Shown: positions 20,458 through 29,534, counted from the first letter of the stretch. The stretch is 64,000 nt of DNA from Pseudomonas brassicacearum subsp. brassicacearum (GCF_008801605.1 NZ_VZPJ01000002.1:434001-498000); one strand, 5' to 3'. The notes: generated from the letters alone by a model not told the origin. Numbers and translations are program-made.

Positions 20458-21063
20458 CTACCCCGCGATATACCATTGCCTGTCGCTGACCGTTCCCTGC
20501 AGCGGCACGTCCCAGCTTGCCTGCGCCAATCGTTCGACTTTCTGGCATTCATGGGCCAGCCCCAATAGCGTCGGCTTGCGCCACTGCTTGCGTCGCGCCA
20601 GATACGCCAGGCTGCGGTCATAAAAGCCGCCGCCCATGCCCAATCGACCTCCCGCATCGTCAAACCCCACCAGTGGCAACAGCACCAGGTCCAGCGTCCA
20701 GACCTTGCGTTGCCGGGCGAGGTTCTTGCGCGGTTCAGGAATACGAAACCGGTTGGGCTGCATTTTTTCGCCGGGGTGGATGCGCTGGAACACCATCTTG
20801 GTCTGCGGCCACGGGCTGAGCACCGGCAGGTAAGTAGCCTTGCCCCGGCGTTGGGCTGCGCGCAGCAGCAGGCGCGGATCGATCTCGCCGTCGTTGGGCA
20901 GGTACAGGGCGATGTGCCGCGCACGGCGAAACAGCGGATGCTGGGCCAGTTGCTTGTACAGCCCGCGGGCGGCTTGCCGTTGCTGGGCGGGCGTCAGGGC
21001 GCGACGGACCTGGCGCAGCAGGCGTCGAAGTTGCGGGCGGGGCAGCAGCGCAGGTTCGGTCAT
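20458..21063 (-). CDS. ygfA: 5-formyltetrahydrofolate cyclo-ligase family protein
   Basis: Enzyme of 201 residues converting 5-formyl-THF to 5,10-methenyl-THF with ATP. The hallmark GMGGGFYDR is at 142-150; the basic N-terminus LRRLLRQVRRALTPAQQ and the YLPNDGEID segment also fit. It is encoded directly downstream of the 6S RNA gene, an arrangement shared by many gamma-proteobacteria, where read-through of 6S RNA can express it. Confidence 0.93.
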   Translation of the reverse strand: MTEPALLPRPQLRRLLRQVRRALTPAQQRQAARGLYKQLAQHPLFRRARHIALYLPNDGEIDPRLLLRAAQRRGKATYLPVLSPWPQTKMVFQRIHPGEKMQPNRFRIPEPRKNLARQRKVWTLDLVLLPLVGFDDAGGRLGMGGGFYDRSLAYLARRKQWRKPTLLGLAHECQKVERLAQASWDVPLQGTVSDRQWYIAG

Positions 21064-21138
21064 ATCAGTGCTTCACGCAGTGGCGATGTCACAGCGTAAC
21101 CGCAAAACAGGCTGCCCAGAAATGCCGGCGCCAGAAAC

Positions 21139-21170
21139 GACAATGCCAGTCCGCATGGACTGGCATTGTC
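21139..21170 (-). terminator. Perfect hairpin between 6S RNA and ygfA
   Basis: GACAATGCCAGTCC (21139-21152) and GGACTGGCATTGTC (21157-21170) form a perfect 14-bp stem with a 4-base loop directly after the 6S RNA 3' end. The T content after it on the minus strand is low (GTTTCTGG), so it may be a partial terminator or processing signal. Confidence 0.55.
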
Positions 21171-21174
21171 TGGA

Positions 21175-21357
21175 ATCAGGCTCCCCGGATGAACCGCTGT
21201 CGGCTTAGCCCTTGAACCCGAAAGTTCAAGGTGGAAGTTGCAGGGGGCGTTAAGGCTTTCCGTCAAGCGGACATGCACACCGGCCCCAACGTGCAACCCC
21301 CGTGGTTGTGCGTATCGGCTCAGGGACATCACCAACTGGCAAGCACCCCAGGGAGTG
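21175..21357 (-). ncRNA. ssrS: 6S RNA
   Basis: About 182 nt on the minus strand between zapA and ygfA. The end segments CATCACTCCC and GGGGAGCCTGAT pair to close the molecule; the interior contains the pseudomonad 6S segments TTGGTGATGTCCCTGAGCC, GGGGTTGCACGTTGGGGCC and CTTGACGGAAAGCCTTAACG. A -10 box TATACT (21363-21368, minus strand) lies about 7 bases before the 5' end. 6S RNA binds sigma-70 RNA polymerase and represses many promoters in stationary phase. Ends are estimated to within a few bases. Confidence 0.93.
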
Positions 21358-21387
21358 ATGCGAGTATACCCCAGGCAGCCTCGCGAA

Positions 21388-21705
21388 TCAGCCCTTGCTG
21401 ACGTCTGGATCGGTGGCGAGCACCAGATCCACCCGATCGAGCAGGTCGCGCACCTGTTCACGGGTCGAGCCGCTGACCTGCAGGTCCGGTGTATCCTGGC
21501 GATGCAGCAGGTCGTGGGTGATGTTCAAGGCGGCCATCACGGCGATGCGGTCGGCACCGATGACTTTGCCGCTGCTGCGGATCTCGCGCATCTTGCCATC
21601 CAGGTAACGGGCGGCGCTCACCAGGTTGCTACGCTCTTCCTGGGGGCAGATGATCGAATATTCTTTGTCGAGGATCTGCACGGTAACGCTATTGCTTGAA
21701 CTCAT
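21388..21705 (-). CDS. zapA: Cell division protein ZapA
   Basis: FtsZ-ring associated protein of 105 residues. The N-terminal beta part has VTVQILDKEYSIICPQEER and the helical part AARYLDGKMREIRSSGKVIGADRIAVMAALNI, both typical. It bundles FtsZ filaments at mid-cell. Its start overlaps the stop of the coiled-coil gene upstream by 4 bp (ATGA). 6S RNA follows downstream. Confidence 0.96.
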   Translation of the reverse strand: MSSSNSVTVQILDKEYSIICPQEERSNLVSAARYLDGKMREIRSSGKVIGADRIAVMAALNITHDLLHRQDTPDLQVSGSTREQVRDLLDRVDLVLATDPDVSKG

Positions 21706-21911
21706 GAGTCTTGCTCCAGGGCCTTGAGGCGCGAAATCATCGATTCGACCTTACGCCGGGCGATTTCGTTTTTTTCAATGAGGTGCGCGCGTTCCTCGCG
21801 CCAGGTTTTTTCCTGAGCTAATAGGAGTCCGTTTTGGCTCTTAAGTTGCTCGACCCGGTCAATTAGCAGTTCGAGTCTGGCCATCAGCGCTTGCAGGTCG
21901 GTGTCTTCCAT
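21702..21911 (-). CDS. ZapB-like coiled-coil protein (TIGR02449 type)
   Basis: Short protein of 69 residues, almost wholly a coiled coil: MARLELLIDRVEQLKSQN, then KTWREERAHLIEKNEIARRK and VESMISRLKALEQ with heptad spacing. Such proteins precede zapA in pseudomonads and resemble ZapB, hence a likely role at the division ring. Start taken at ATG 21911; a GTG at 21920 in the same frame is possible. Overlaps zapA by 4 bp. Confidence 0.85.
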   Translation of the reverse strand: MEDTDLQALMARLELLIDRVEQLKSQNGLLLAQEKTWREERAHLIEKNEIARRKVESMISRLKALEQDS

Positions 21912-22040
21912 TGTGTCCACTGAAGATTGTGTCTGATGGAGGGTATGGGTCGCACAGCCTCTGATAGTCTTGGCGAGTCTGTCGATGTAGGATACAAGGC
22001 CTCCATTCTAGACATAGCGCCGTCTGGCGCCTAGCTGCCC

Positions 22041-22595
22041 ATGCCCATTCAGAATTCCCCGTATCAAGCATTCGCCACCCTGCTGAGCACCAGCGGTCAT
22101 CCTGTCTCGCCTGCCGAACTGCATGGCCTGCTGCTCGGTCGCAGCTGCGCCGGTGCCGGCTTCGATGCCGACGGCTGGTTGGCCGACGCCGCCGAACTGC
22201 TGGAAGGCGAGCCGGCGGACAACGTCCGCAACGCGCTCATCGGCCTGCAGGAAATGGTCAAGGGCGAGCTGACCAGCGACGACATGACCGTCGTCCTGCT
22301 GCTGCCCACTGACGACGCCCCCTTGGCCGACCGCGCCGCTGCGCTGGGCCAATGGTGCCAGGGCTTCCTCGCCGGCTTCGGCCTGACCCGTCGCGAATAC
22401 GCCTTGAGCGAAGAGGCCAAGGAAGTGTTGCAGGACTTGGCCGCGATCTCCCAGGTCCAGGATGCCCTGGAAGAGTCCGATGACGGCGAAAGCGACTACA
22501 TGGAAGTGATGGAGTACCTGCGGGTCGCGCCATTGCTGCTGTTCACCGAGACCAAGAAAACCGATGCAGCGGCCCCCAAGCCGTCCTTGCATTAA
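22041..22595 (+). CDS. ygfB: YgfB (UPF0149) family protein
   Basis: Acidic all-helical protein of 184 residues, UPF0149 family: [16 protein letters not shown] at the N-terminus and [14 protein letters not shown] in the middle. In P. aeruginosa YgfB has been linked to control of the ampDh3 amidase and beta-lactam response; that role is from literature memory, not from this sequence. It opens the ygfB-pepP-ubiH-ubiI cluster, divergent from the zapB-like/zapA genes. No clear ribosome site precedes the ATG. Confidence 0.92.
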   Translation: MPIQNSPYQAFATLLSTSGHPVSPAELHGLLLGRSCAGAGFDADGWLADAAELLEGEPADNVRNALIGLQEMVKGELTSDDMTVVLLLPTDDAPLADRAAALGQWCQGFLAGFGLTRREYALSEEAKEVLQDLAAISQVQDALEESDDGESDYMEVMEYLRVAPLLLFTETKKTDAAAPKPSLH

Positions 22596-22620
22596 TTTTT
22601 AGAGGGAACACCGTCTGCCC

Positions 22621-23955
22621 ATGATTCATATCCCGAAATCGGAATACAGCCGTCGCCGCAAGGCCCTGATGGCGCAGATGGAACCCAACAGCATCGCAAT
22701 CCTGCCCGCCGCCGCCGTTGCGATCCGCAACCGCGACGTCGAGCACGTCTACCGCCAGGACAGCGACTTCCAGTACCTCAGCGGCTTTCCCGAGCCGCAG
22801 GCGGTGCTGGTGCTGATGCCGGGCCGCGCCCATGGCGAATACATCCTCTTTTGCCGCGAACGCAACGCCGAACGTGAGTTGTGGGATGGCCTGCGCGCCG
22901 GCCAGGAAGGGGCGATCCGTGACTACGCCGCCGACGACGCGTTTCCCATCACCGACATCGACGACATCCTGCCGGGCCTGATCGAAGGCCGCGACCGGGT
23001 GTATTCGGCCATGGGCAGCAACCCGGAATTCGACCGGCACCTGATGGAGTGGATCAACGTGATTCGCTCCAAGGCCCACCTCGGCGCCCAGCCGCCGAAC
23101 GAATTCGTTGCCCTGGATCATCTGCTGCATGACATGCGCCTGTATAAATCGGCGGCAGAAGTGAAAGTGATGCGCGAAGCGGCGCGGATTTCCGCCCAGG
23201 CGCACATTCGGGCGATGCAGGCGGCGCGTCCGGGGCTGCATGAGTTCAGCCTGGAAGCCGAGCTGGACTATGAGTTCCGCAAGGGCGGGGCGAAGATGCC
23301 GGCCTATGGTTCGATCGTCGCGGCGGGGCGCAATAGCTGCATCCTGCACTACCAGCAGAATGACGCGCTGCTCAAGGACGGCGACCTGGTACTGATCGAC
23401 GCAGGCTGTGAAATCGACTGCTACGCCAGCGATATCACCCGAACCTGGCCGGTCAGTGGCAAGTTCTCACCCGAGCAGAAGGCGATCTACGAAGTGGTGC
23501 TGGCTGCCCAGGAAGCCGCGTTCGCCCAGATTGCGCCGGACAAACACTGGAACCAGGCTCACGAAGCGACGGTGCGGGTGATTACCGAAGGATTGGTGCG
23601 CCTTGGCCTGCTGGAGGGTGAGGTGGAAGCGTTGATCGCCAGCGAGGCCTACCGGGCGTTCTACATGCACCGCGCTGGCCACTGGCTGGGCATGGACGTG
23701 CATGACGTGGGCGAATATCGGGTCGGCGGCGAGTGGCGGGTACTTGAGGTCGGCATGACGCTGACGGTGGAGCCGGGCATCTACATCGGCCCGAACAACC
23801 GCAGCGTAGCGAAAAAATGGCGCGGCATTGGCGTGCGCATCGAGGATGACGTGGTAGTGACCAAAACCGGTTGTGAAATCCTGAGCCACGGCGTACCGAA
23901 GACGGTCGCCGACATCGAGGCCCTGATGGCCGCTGCCCGGACGCAAGTGGCATGA
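22621..23955 (+). CDS. pepP: Xaa-Pro aminopeptidase P
   Basis: Dinuclear-metal aminopeptidase of 444 residues that removes N-terminal residues before proline. N-terminal creatinase-like domain to about 175, then the pita-bread catalytic domain. Metal ligands sit in LIDAGCEIDCYASDITRTWP (two Asp), GHWLGMDVHD (His), LTVEPGIYI (Glu) and GVRIEDDVVV (Glu). Length and order match E. coli PepP. It overlaps ubiH by 4 bp. Confidence 0.97.
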   Translation: MIHIPKSEYSRRRKALMAQMEPNSIAILPAAAVAIRNRDVEHVYRQDSDFQYLSGFPEPQAVLVLMPGRAHGEYILFCRERNAERELWDGLRAGQEGAIRDYAADDAFPITDIDDILPGLIEGRDRVYSAMGSNPEFDRHLMEWINVIRSKAHLGAQPPNEFVALDHLLHDMRLYKSAAEVKVMREAARISAQAHIRAMQAARPGLHEFSLEAELDYEFRKGGAKMPAYGSIVAAGRNSCILHYQQNDALLKDGDLVLIDAGCEIDCYASDITRTWPVSGKFSPEQKAIYEVVLAAQEAAFAQIAPDKHWNQAHEATVRVITEGLVRLGLLEGEVEALIASEAYRAFYMHRAGHWLGMDVHDVGEYRVGGEWRVLEVGMTLTVEPGIYIGPNNRSVAKKWRGIGVRIEDDVVVTKTGCEILSHGVPKTVADIEALMAAARTQVA

Positions 23956-25139
23956 GCCGGGTCAATCTGGCGATCGTCGGCGGCGGCCTGGTCGGCGCGA
24001 GCCTGGCGCTGGCCCTGCAGGCCGGTGCCAAGGCCCGGGGCTGGAAGATCATGCTGATCGAGCCCTTTGCCCCCGGCGATGCCTGGCAGCCAAGCTACGA
24101 CGCCCGGTCCTCGGCATTGTCCTACGGTGCCCGGCAGATTTATCAACGCCTGGGTGTCTGGCAGGAGATTTCCCGCCGCGCCGAACCGATCAAACAGATC
24201 CATGTGTCCGACCGCGGGCGGTTTTCCACGGCGCGGTTGTCGGCCATGGAAGAGGGCGTGCCGGCGCTGGGCTACGTGGTGGAAAACGCCTGGCTCGGCC
24301 AGTGCCTGTGGCAAGGCCTGGACCCGGAGGTGGTGAGTTGGCGCTGCCCGGCGCAGGTCACCCGCATGGAGCCGCTGGTCGGCGGTTATCGCTTGACCCT
24401 GGACGACGAAACCACCCTGGAATGCGACCTTGCCGTACTGGCTGATGGCGGCCGCTCCAGCCTGCGCGAGCAGTTGGGTATCGGCGTGCGCAGTCGACCC
24501 TACGACCAGAGCGCCTTGATCGCCAACATCACCCCCAGCGAAGCCCACAACGGCATGGCCTTCGAACGTTTCACCGATGACGGCCCGATGGCCTTGTTGC
24601 CACTGCCGGAGAATCGTTGCGCGCTGGTCTGGACCCGTCAGGGCATGGACGCACAACGGCTGGCGGCCCTCGACGAGCGCAGTTTTCTAAGTGAATTGCA
24701 GGGCGTGTTCGGCTATCGCCTGGGCACCCTGAAACAGGTGGGCGTACGACATCTGTACCCGCTGGCGCTGGTGGAGGCCGAAGAACAGGTCCGTCCGCAC
24801 CTGGCGATCCTGGGCAACGCCGCCCACAGCCTGCACCCGATTGCCGGGCAGGGGTTCAATCTGTCCCTGCGCGACGCCCAGGCCCTGGCCGATGCCCTGC
24901 TCGACAGCGAAAGCGAGCCTGGGGATTTTGCCGTGTTGCAAGCCTATCGCGAGCGCCAGCGAATGGATCAGGTCCTGACCGTGGGCTTCTCCGACCAGGT
25001 CACGCGCCTGTTCGCCAGCAACCTGCCATTGGTGTCCCTGGGCCGTAACCTCGGCCTGTTGGGCCTCGACTTGCTGCCGCCGGCCAAGCGCTGGTTCGCC
25101 CGTCAGGCCATGGGGCTGGGGACGCGTCCCGATGCTTGA
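23952..25139 (+). CDS. ubiH: 2-octaprenyl-6-methoxyphenol hydroxylase UbiH
   Basis: FAD-dependent aromatic hydroxylase of ubiquinone synthesis, 395 residues. The dinucleotide motif AIVGGGLVGASLALAL is at about 7-22, the middle motif DLAVLADGGRSSLREQLGI at about 155, and the C-terminal FAD motif GNAAHSLHPIAGQGFNLSLRD at about 292. Its ATG overlaps the pepP stop. It is paralogous to the downstream ubiI; assignment as UbiH rests on position and on the conserved pair order pepP-ubiH-ubiI. Confidence 0.94.
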   Translation: MSRVNLAIVGGGLVGASLALALQAGAKARGWKIMLIEPFAPGDAWQPSYDARSSALSYGARQIYQRLGVWQEISRRAEPIKQIHVSDRGRFSTARLSAMEEGVPALGYVVENAWLGQCLWQGLDPEVVSWRCPAQVTRMEPLVGGYRLTLDDETTLECDLAVLADGGRSSLREQLGIGVRSRPYDQSALIANITPSEAHNGMAFERFTDDGPMALLPLPENRCALVWTRQGMDAQRLAALDERSFLSELQGVFGYRLGTLKQVGVRHLYPLALVEAEEQVRPHLAILGNAAHSLHPIAGQGFNLSLRDAQALADALLDSESEPGDFAVLQAYRERQRMDQVLTVGFSDQVTRLFASNLPLVSLGRNLGLLGLDLLPPAKRWFARQAMGLGTRPDA

Positions 25140-25200
25140 GGCCGGGGCTGTCATTTCTTTTCATGGGCGACCGATGTCGCCAGCAAAACAGGCTTAGAGC

Positions 25201-26424
25201 ATGGAATTGCGTGCAGATCTGCTGATTGTCGGCGCCGGTATGGTCGGCAGCGCCCTGGCGCTGGCGTTGCAGGGCAGTGGCCTGCAAGTGCTGCTGCTCG
25301 ACGGCAGCCCGATGAGTGTCAAACCCTTCGACCCCCAGGCCGCGTTCGAGCCCCGAGTCAGTGCCTTGTCGACGGCCAGCCAGCGGATCCTCGAGCGCCT
25401 GGGCGTCTGGGACGGCATCACCGCCCGGCGCGCCAGCCCCTATACCGACATGCACGTCTGGGACGGCAGCGGCACCGGGCAGATCCATTTCTCGGCCGCC
25501 AGCCTGCACGCCGAGGCGCTTGGGCACATCGTTGAAAACCGCGTTGTGCAGGACGCCTTGCTGGATCGACTGCATGACTGCGACCTGGGCCTGTTGGCCA
25601 ATGCCCGGCTGGAACAGATGCGTCGTTCCGGTGACGACTGGCTGCTGACCCTGGCCGATGGCCGTACGTTGCGCGCGCCCCTGGTCATCGCGGCTGACGG
25701 CGCGAATTCCGCCGTGCGTCGCCTGACCGGCGTTGCCACGCGGGAATGGGATTACCTGCACCACGCCATCGTCACCAGCGTGCGCAGCGCCCGGCCGCAT
25801 CGAATGACGGCCTGGCAGCGTTTCACCGACAACGGTCCGCTGGCGTTCCTGCCACTTGAGCGTGACGGCCGGCACGACTGGTGCTCGATCGTCTGGTCCA
25901 CCACCCCCGGTGAAGCGCAGCGCTTGATGGCGCTCGATGAAACTCAATTCTGCAGCGAACTGGAACGGGCCTTTGAAGGCCAGCTCGGCACGGTACTGAG
26001 TGCCGACCCACGCCTGTGCGTGCCGCTGCGCCAACGACATGCCAAGCGCTATGTGGCCGAAGGGCTGGCATTGATCGGCGACGCGGCCCATACCATTCAT
26101 CCGTTGGCCGGGCAGGGCGTGAACCTGGGCTTCCTCGACGCCGCCGTGCTGGCCGAAGTGCTGTTGCAGGCGGCCGGGCGTGGCGAACGACTGGCGGACG
26201 TGAAGGTGCTGAGCCGCTACGAGCGGCGACGCATGCCCCATAACCTGGCGTTGATGGCGGCGATGGAAGGTTTCGAGCGCTTGTTCCAGGCCGATCCATT
26301 GCCGGTGCGCTGGTTGCGTAATACCGGGTTGAAGCTGGTGGACCGCATGCCCGAGGCCAAGGCGTTGTTTGTGCGCGAGGCGCTGGGGTTGATTGGGGAT
26401 TTGCCGGATCTGGCCAAGGCCTGA
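25201..26424 (+). CDS. ubiI: UbiI/VisC-type ubiquinone hydroxylase
   Basis: FAD monooxygenase of 407 residues, C5-hydroxylase of ubiquinone synthesis (formerly visC). FAD motifs LIVGAGMVGSALALAL (about 8-23), VIAADGANSAVRRLTGV (about 161) and GDAAHTIHPLAGQGVNLGFLD (about 293). It follows ubiH after 61 bp and is clearly its paralogue. The ribosome site is weak. The gene is followed by a REP pair. Confidence 0.93.
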   Translation: MELRADLLIVGAGMVGSALALALQGSGLQVLLLDGSPMSVKPFDPQAAFEPRVSALSTASQRILERLGVWDGITARRASPYTDMHVWDGSGTGQIHFSAASLHAEALGHIVENRVVQDALLDRLHDCDLGLLANARLEQMRRSGDDWLLTLADGRTLRAPLVIAADGANSAVRRLTGVATREWDYLHHAIVTSVRSARPHRMTAWQRFTDNGPLAFLPLERDGRHDWCSIVWSTTPGEAQRLMALDETQFCSELERAFEGQLGTVLSADPRLCVPLRQRHAKRYVAEGLALIGDAAHTIHPLAGQGVNLGFLDAAVLAEVLLQAAGRGERLADVKVLSRYERRRMPHNLALMAAMEGFERLFQADPLPVRWLRNTGLKLVDRMPEAKALFVREALGLIGDLPDLAKA

Positions 26425-26449
26425 GAGGTGGGTTGGGGCTTATGGCCTC

Positions 26450-26541
26450 ATCGCGGGCAAGCCTTGCTCCCACACAAGCTCTTGCTCCCACAGGTGTGCA
26501 ATGTGGGACGAGCTTTTGTGGGAGCAAGGCTTGCCCGCGAT
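26450..26541. repeat. REP pair (inverted)
   Basis: Copies at 26450-26473 and 26518-26541 of the GTGGGAGCAAGGCTTGCCCG type face each other, separated by a short spacer with a degenerate third piece (CTTGCTCCCACAGG). They follow ubiI. Confidence 0.85.
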
Positions 26542-26619
26542 GGCAGACGCAAAAACACTGCGCATCTCAAAGTTGCAACATTTGGAAATGTGTCCAGCCA
26601 TTGTTCGATTGAGATGCCA

Positions 26620-26638
26620 AATGTGAGTCCTTATCATT
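26620..26638. promoter_or_regulatory. Candidate Fur box upstream of the iron-binding protein gene
   Basis: AATGTGAGTCCTTATCATT matches 15 of 19 positions of the Fur-type consensus AATGATAATCATTATCATT and lies 33 bp before the start of an iron transporter gene. This fits iron repression. Confidence 0.65.
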
Positions 26639-26670
26639 TGCGCTTCGTTCACAATCCAGAGACCGCTACC

Positions 26671-27675
26671 ATGTCGGCACCCAAGCGCCTGCTGTCCGCC
26701 CTCGCCTTGACCCTGATCGGTGCCACTGCCGCCCAGGCCGCCGATGAGGTGGTGGTCTACTCTTCGCGCATAGACGAACTGATCAAACCGGTCTTCGATG
26801 CCTACACCAGGAAGACCGGCGTGTCGGTGAAGTTCATCACCGACAAGGAAGCGCCGCTGATGCAGCGGATCAAGGCCGAGGGTGAGAACGCCACCGCCGA
26901 CCTGCTGCTCACCGTCGACGCCGGCAACCTCTGGCAGGCCGAGCAGATGGGCATCCTCCAACCGTTCACCTCGCCGGTGATCGACGCCAACATCCCGTCC
27001 CAATATCGCGCCTCTTCCCACGCCTGGACCGGCTTGAGCCTGCGGGCGCGGACCATCGTCTACTCCACTGATCGGGTCAAACCCAGTGAGCTGAGCACCT
27101 ACGAGGCCTTGGCGGGTGACGAGTGGGAGGGCCGCCTGTGCCTGCGCACGTCGAAGAAGGTCTATAACCAGTCGCTGACCGCCACCCTGATCGAAACCCA
27201 CGGTGCGGAAAAAACCGAGGAGATCCTCAAGGGTTGGGTCCGGAACCTGTCCACCGACGTCTTCTCCGATGACACCGCGCTGCTTGAGGCGATCAACGCC
27301 GGGCAGTGCGACGTCGGCATCGTCAATACCTACTACTACGGCCGCCTGCACCAGCAGAAGCCGGACCTGAAGGTGAAGCTGTTCTGGCCGAACCAGGCCG
27401 ACCGTGGCGTGCACATCAACCTCTCGGGGATTGGCTTGACCAAGCATGCACCGCATCCGGACGCTGCGAAGAAGCTGGTGGAGTGGATGACCACGCCAGA
27501 AGCGCAAAGCATCTTCGCCGACGTGAACCAGGAATTCCCGGCCAACCCGAAAGTCGAGCCGTCCAAGGAAGTGGCGGCCTGGGGCAAGTTCAAGGCCGAT
27601 ACCCTGCCGGTGGAAGTCGCGGGTAGACGCCAGGCCGAAGCCATACGCATGATGGATCGCGCTGGCTGGAATTAA
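26671..27675 (+). CDS. Ferric iron ABC transporter substrate-binding protein
   Basis: Periplasmic Fe(III)-binding protein of the FbpA/FutA type, 334 residues. Signal peptide ends near residue 24 (ATAAQA, then AD). Typical features are [20 protein letters not shown] at the mature start and the tyrosine-rich metal site [11 protein letters not shown] at about 223. The start at 26671 gives a proper signal; the reading extends to 26428 only through REP sequence. A Fur-like box precedes it and a fused permease follows. Confidence 0.92.
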   Translation: MSAPKRLLSALALTLIGATAAQAADEVVVYSSRIDELIKPVFDAYTRKTGVSVKFITDKEAPLMQRIKAEGENATADLLLTVDAGNLWQAEQMGILQPFTSPVIDANIPSQYRASSHAWTGLSLRARTIVYSTDRVKPSELSTYEALAGDEWEGRLCLRTSKKVYNQSLTATLIETHGAEKTEEILKGWVRNLSTDVFSDDTALLEAINAGQCDVGIVNTYYYGRLHQQKPDLKVKLFWPNQADRGVHINLSGIGLTKHAPHPDAAKKLVEWMTTPEAQSIFADVNQEFPANPKVEPSKEVAAWGKFKADTLPVEVAGRRQAEAIRMMDRAGWN

Positions 27676-27717
27676 TCCAACTCAGGCACGGCTCCCTGTG
27701 GCGGTTGTAAGATAGGT

Positions 27718-27737
27718 GCCCGCGCGAATGCGCGGGC
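27718..27737 (+). promoter_or_regulatory. Intercistronic hairpin between binding protein and permease
   Basis: GCCCGCGC-GAAT-GCGCGGGC is a perfect 8-bp GC stem located 26 bp before the permease start. With a weak T-rich follow-on (ATCATCATTT) it may partly attenuate transcription or protect the upstream message. Confidence 0.55.
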
Positions 27738-27762
27738 ATCATCATTTAAACGAGAGCACCCC

Positions 27763-29379
27763 TTGGCCCACCCCGCCCAACGCCGTTGGTACCCCCTGGT
27801 CTTTGCCATTGCCGCGCTGGTCCTGTTGCCCTTGAGCGTCTTGCTGCTGTCCTGGCAGAGCATCGACCAACAGATCTGGTCCCACTTGTGGGACACGCAA
27901 ATGCCGCGCTTGCTGGGCAACACCCTCACGTTGATCCTTGGCGTGGGTGTGGGGGTGACGTTGCTGGGTGTCAGTCTCGCCTGGCTCACCAGCCTGTGTG
28001 AATTCCCCGGGCGACGCTGGCTCGACTGGGCGTTGATGCTGCCGTTTGCGATTCCGGCCTACGTGTTGGCGTTTGTCTTCGTTGGCCTGCTGGACTTTGC
28101 AGGCCCCGTGCAGACACTCATGCGTGAATGGTTCGGCAGCGGCCTGCGCCTGCCCCGGGTCCGTTCCACCGGTGGGGTGATCCTGGTGCTGGTGCTGGTC
28201 TTTTACCCTTACGTCTATCTGCTGGCGCGCAGTGCATTCCTGGCCCAGGGCAAGGGCTTGATGGAAGCCGCACGGGTGCTCGGGCAGTCGCCGTGGCAGG
28301 CGTTCTGGCGCGTGGCGCTGCCGATGGCCCGGCCGGCCATCGGTGCGGGCGTGGCGTTGGCGCTGATGGAGACACTGGCGGATTTCGGCGCGGTATCGGT
28401 GTTCAACTTCGACACCTTTACCACCGCGATCTACAAGACCTGGTACGGCTTCTTCAGTCTCTCCAGCGCAGCCCAACTGGCCAGCCTGCTGTTACTGGCG
28501 GTGATGCTGGTGCTCTACGGCGAACGCCGGGCCCGCGGTGCCCACCGAGCCAGCAACGAGCGTCCCCGAGCCAAGGCTTTGTATACGTTGCGCGGTCTCA
28601 AGGCCGTGGCAGCCAGCTGTTGGTGTTTCCTGGTGTTCGCCTGTGCCTTTGTCATTCCGGTGCTTCAGTTGGTGGTGTGGTTCTGGCAACGCGGTCGTTT
28701 CGACCTGGACGAACGTTATGCCGGGCTGATCGTCCACACCCTCTACCTGGGCGGCCTGGCCGCGCTGATCACCGTTTGCGTGGCCTTGCTGCTGGCGTTC
28801 GCCCGACGGCTGGCGCCAACCCGTCCGATTCGTGCCGGCGTCGGCCTGGCGAACCTGGGCTATGCCTTGCCCGGTTCGGTGCTCGCGGTATCGATCATGC
28901 TTGCATTCAGCTACCTGGACCGTGAGCTGGTCATCCCGCTGTCGAGCTGGCTCGGTGGGGCAGGCAAGCCGTTGTTGCTGGGTAGCCTGTCGGCGCTGTT
29001 GCTGGCATATCTGGTGCGCTTCCTGGCCGTGGCCTACGGTCCGTTGGAGAGCAGCCTGGCGCGAATTCGTCCGTCCTTGCCCGAGGCTGCACGCAGCCTA
29101 GGGGTCAGTGGGCCACGACTGTTTTTCAAAGTGTATCTGCCGTTGCTGTTGCCCGGCACCTTGAGCGCGGCGTTGCTGGTGTTCGTCGACGTGCTCAAGG
29201 AAATGCCCGCGACCCTGCTGATGCGCCCGTTCGGCTGGGATACGCTGGCGGTGCGGATCTTCGAGATGACCAGCGAAGGGGAGTGGGCCCGGGCCGCGCT
29301 GCCGGCGCTGACGTTGGTACTGGTGGGGTTGTTGCCAGTCATCGGATTGATACGACGTTCGGCCCATCAAAACAGCTAG
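27763..29379 (+). CDS. Fused iron ABC transporter permease (FbpB type)
   Basis: Inner-membrane permease of 538 residues made of two homologous halves, each with about six helices. Each half carries an EAA loop: EAARVLGQSPWQAFWRVALP at about 167 and EAARSLGVSGPRLFFKVYLP at about 443. This is the FbpB/SfuB layout for Fe(III) uptake. The start appears to be TTG at 27763 with a GAGAG site; no ATG fits the N-terminus. No ATPase gene (fbpC) lies next to it, so the ATPase must be encoded elsewhere. Confidence 0.9.
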   Translation: MAHPAQRRWYPLVFAIAALVLLPLSVLLLSWQSIDQQIWSHLWDTQMPRLLGNTLTLILGVGVGVTLLGVSLAWLTSLCEFPGRRWLDWALMLPFAIPAYVLAFVFVGLLDFAGPVQTLMREWFGSGLRLPRVRSTGGVILVLVLVFYPYVYLLARSAFLAQGKGLMEAARVLGQSPWQAFWRVALPMARPAIGAGVALALMETLADFGAVSVFNFDTFTTAIYKTWYGFFSLSSAAQLASLLLLAVMLVLYGERRARGAHRASNERPRAKALYTLRGLKAVAASCWCFLVFACAFVIPVLQLVVWFWQRGRFDLDERYAGLIVHTLYLGGLAALITVCVALLLAFARRLAPTRPIRAGVGLANLGYALPGSVLAVSIMLAFSYLDRELVIPLSSWLGGAGKPLLLGSLSALLLAYLVRFLAVAYGPLESSLARIRPSLPEAARSLGVSGPRLFFKVYLPLLLPGTLSAALLVFVDVLKEMPATLLMRPFGWDTLAVRIFEMTSEGEWARAALPALTLVLVGLLPVIGLIRRSAHQNS

Positions 29380-29402
29380 GTGTCAGTCCCACCTCATGCG
29401 GC

Positions 29403-29534
29403 TACAATGCGCGGCATTCGGTGCGGTCCGTCTGTCGGACCGGGCAACTGAGAACGTCAGAAAACTCCTTTTTTCAGACGTTCGCGTTATGCAGTGCCCG
29501 TCCGCACCTTCGCCAAGCCCGGAAGGAGAAACCC
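29403..29534 (+). promoter_or_regulatory. gcvT leader with two hairpins
   Basis: A possible -10 TACAAT (29403-29408) is followed by hairpin 1, CGGTCCG/CGGACCG (29424-29442). Hairpin 2 pairs GAACGTCAGAAAA (29452-29464) with TTTTTTCAGACGTTC (29469-29483), one mismatch, loop CTCC. The loop is complementary to the strong ribosome site GGAAGGAG (29521-29528). No glycine riboswitch core is visible. Confidence 0.5.

Noticed and set aside
29380..29534. Glycine riboswitch before gcvT
   Set aside because: The tandem aptamer core and its conserved GGAGAG-type segments were not recognisable, and the leader is short.
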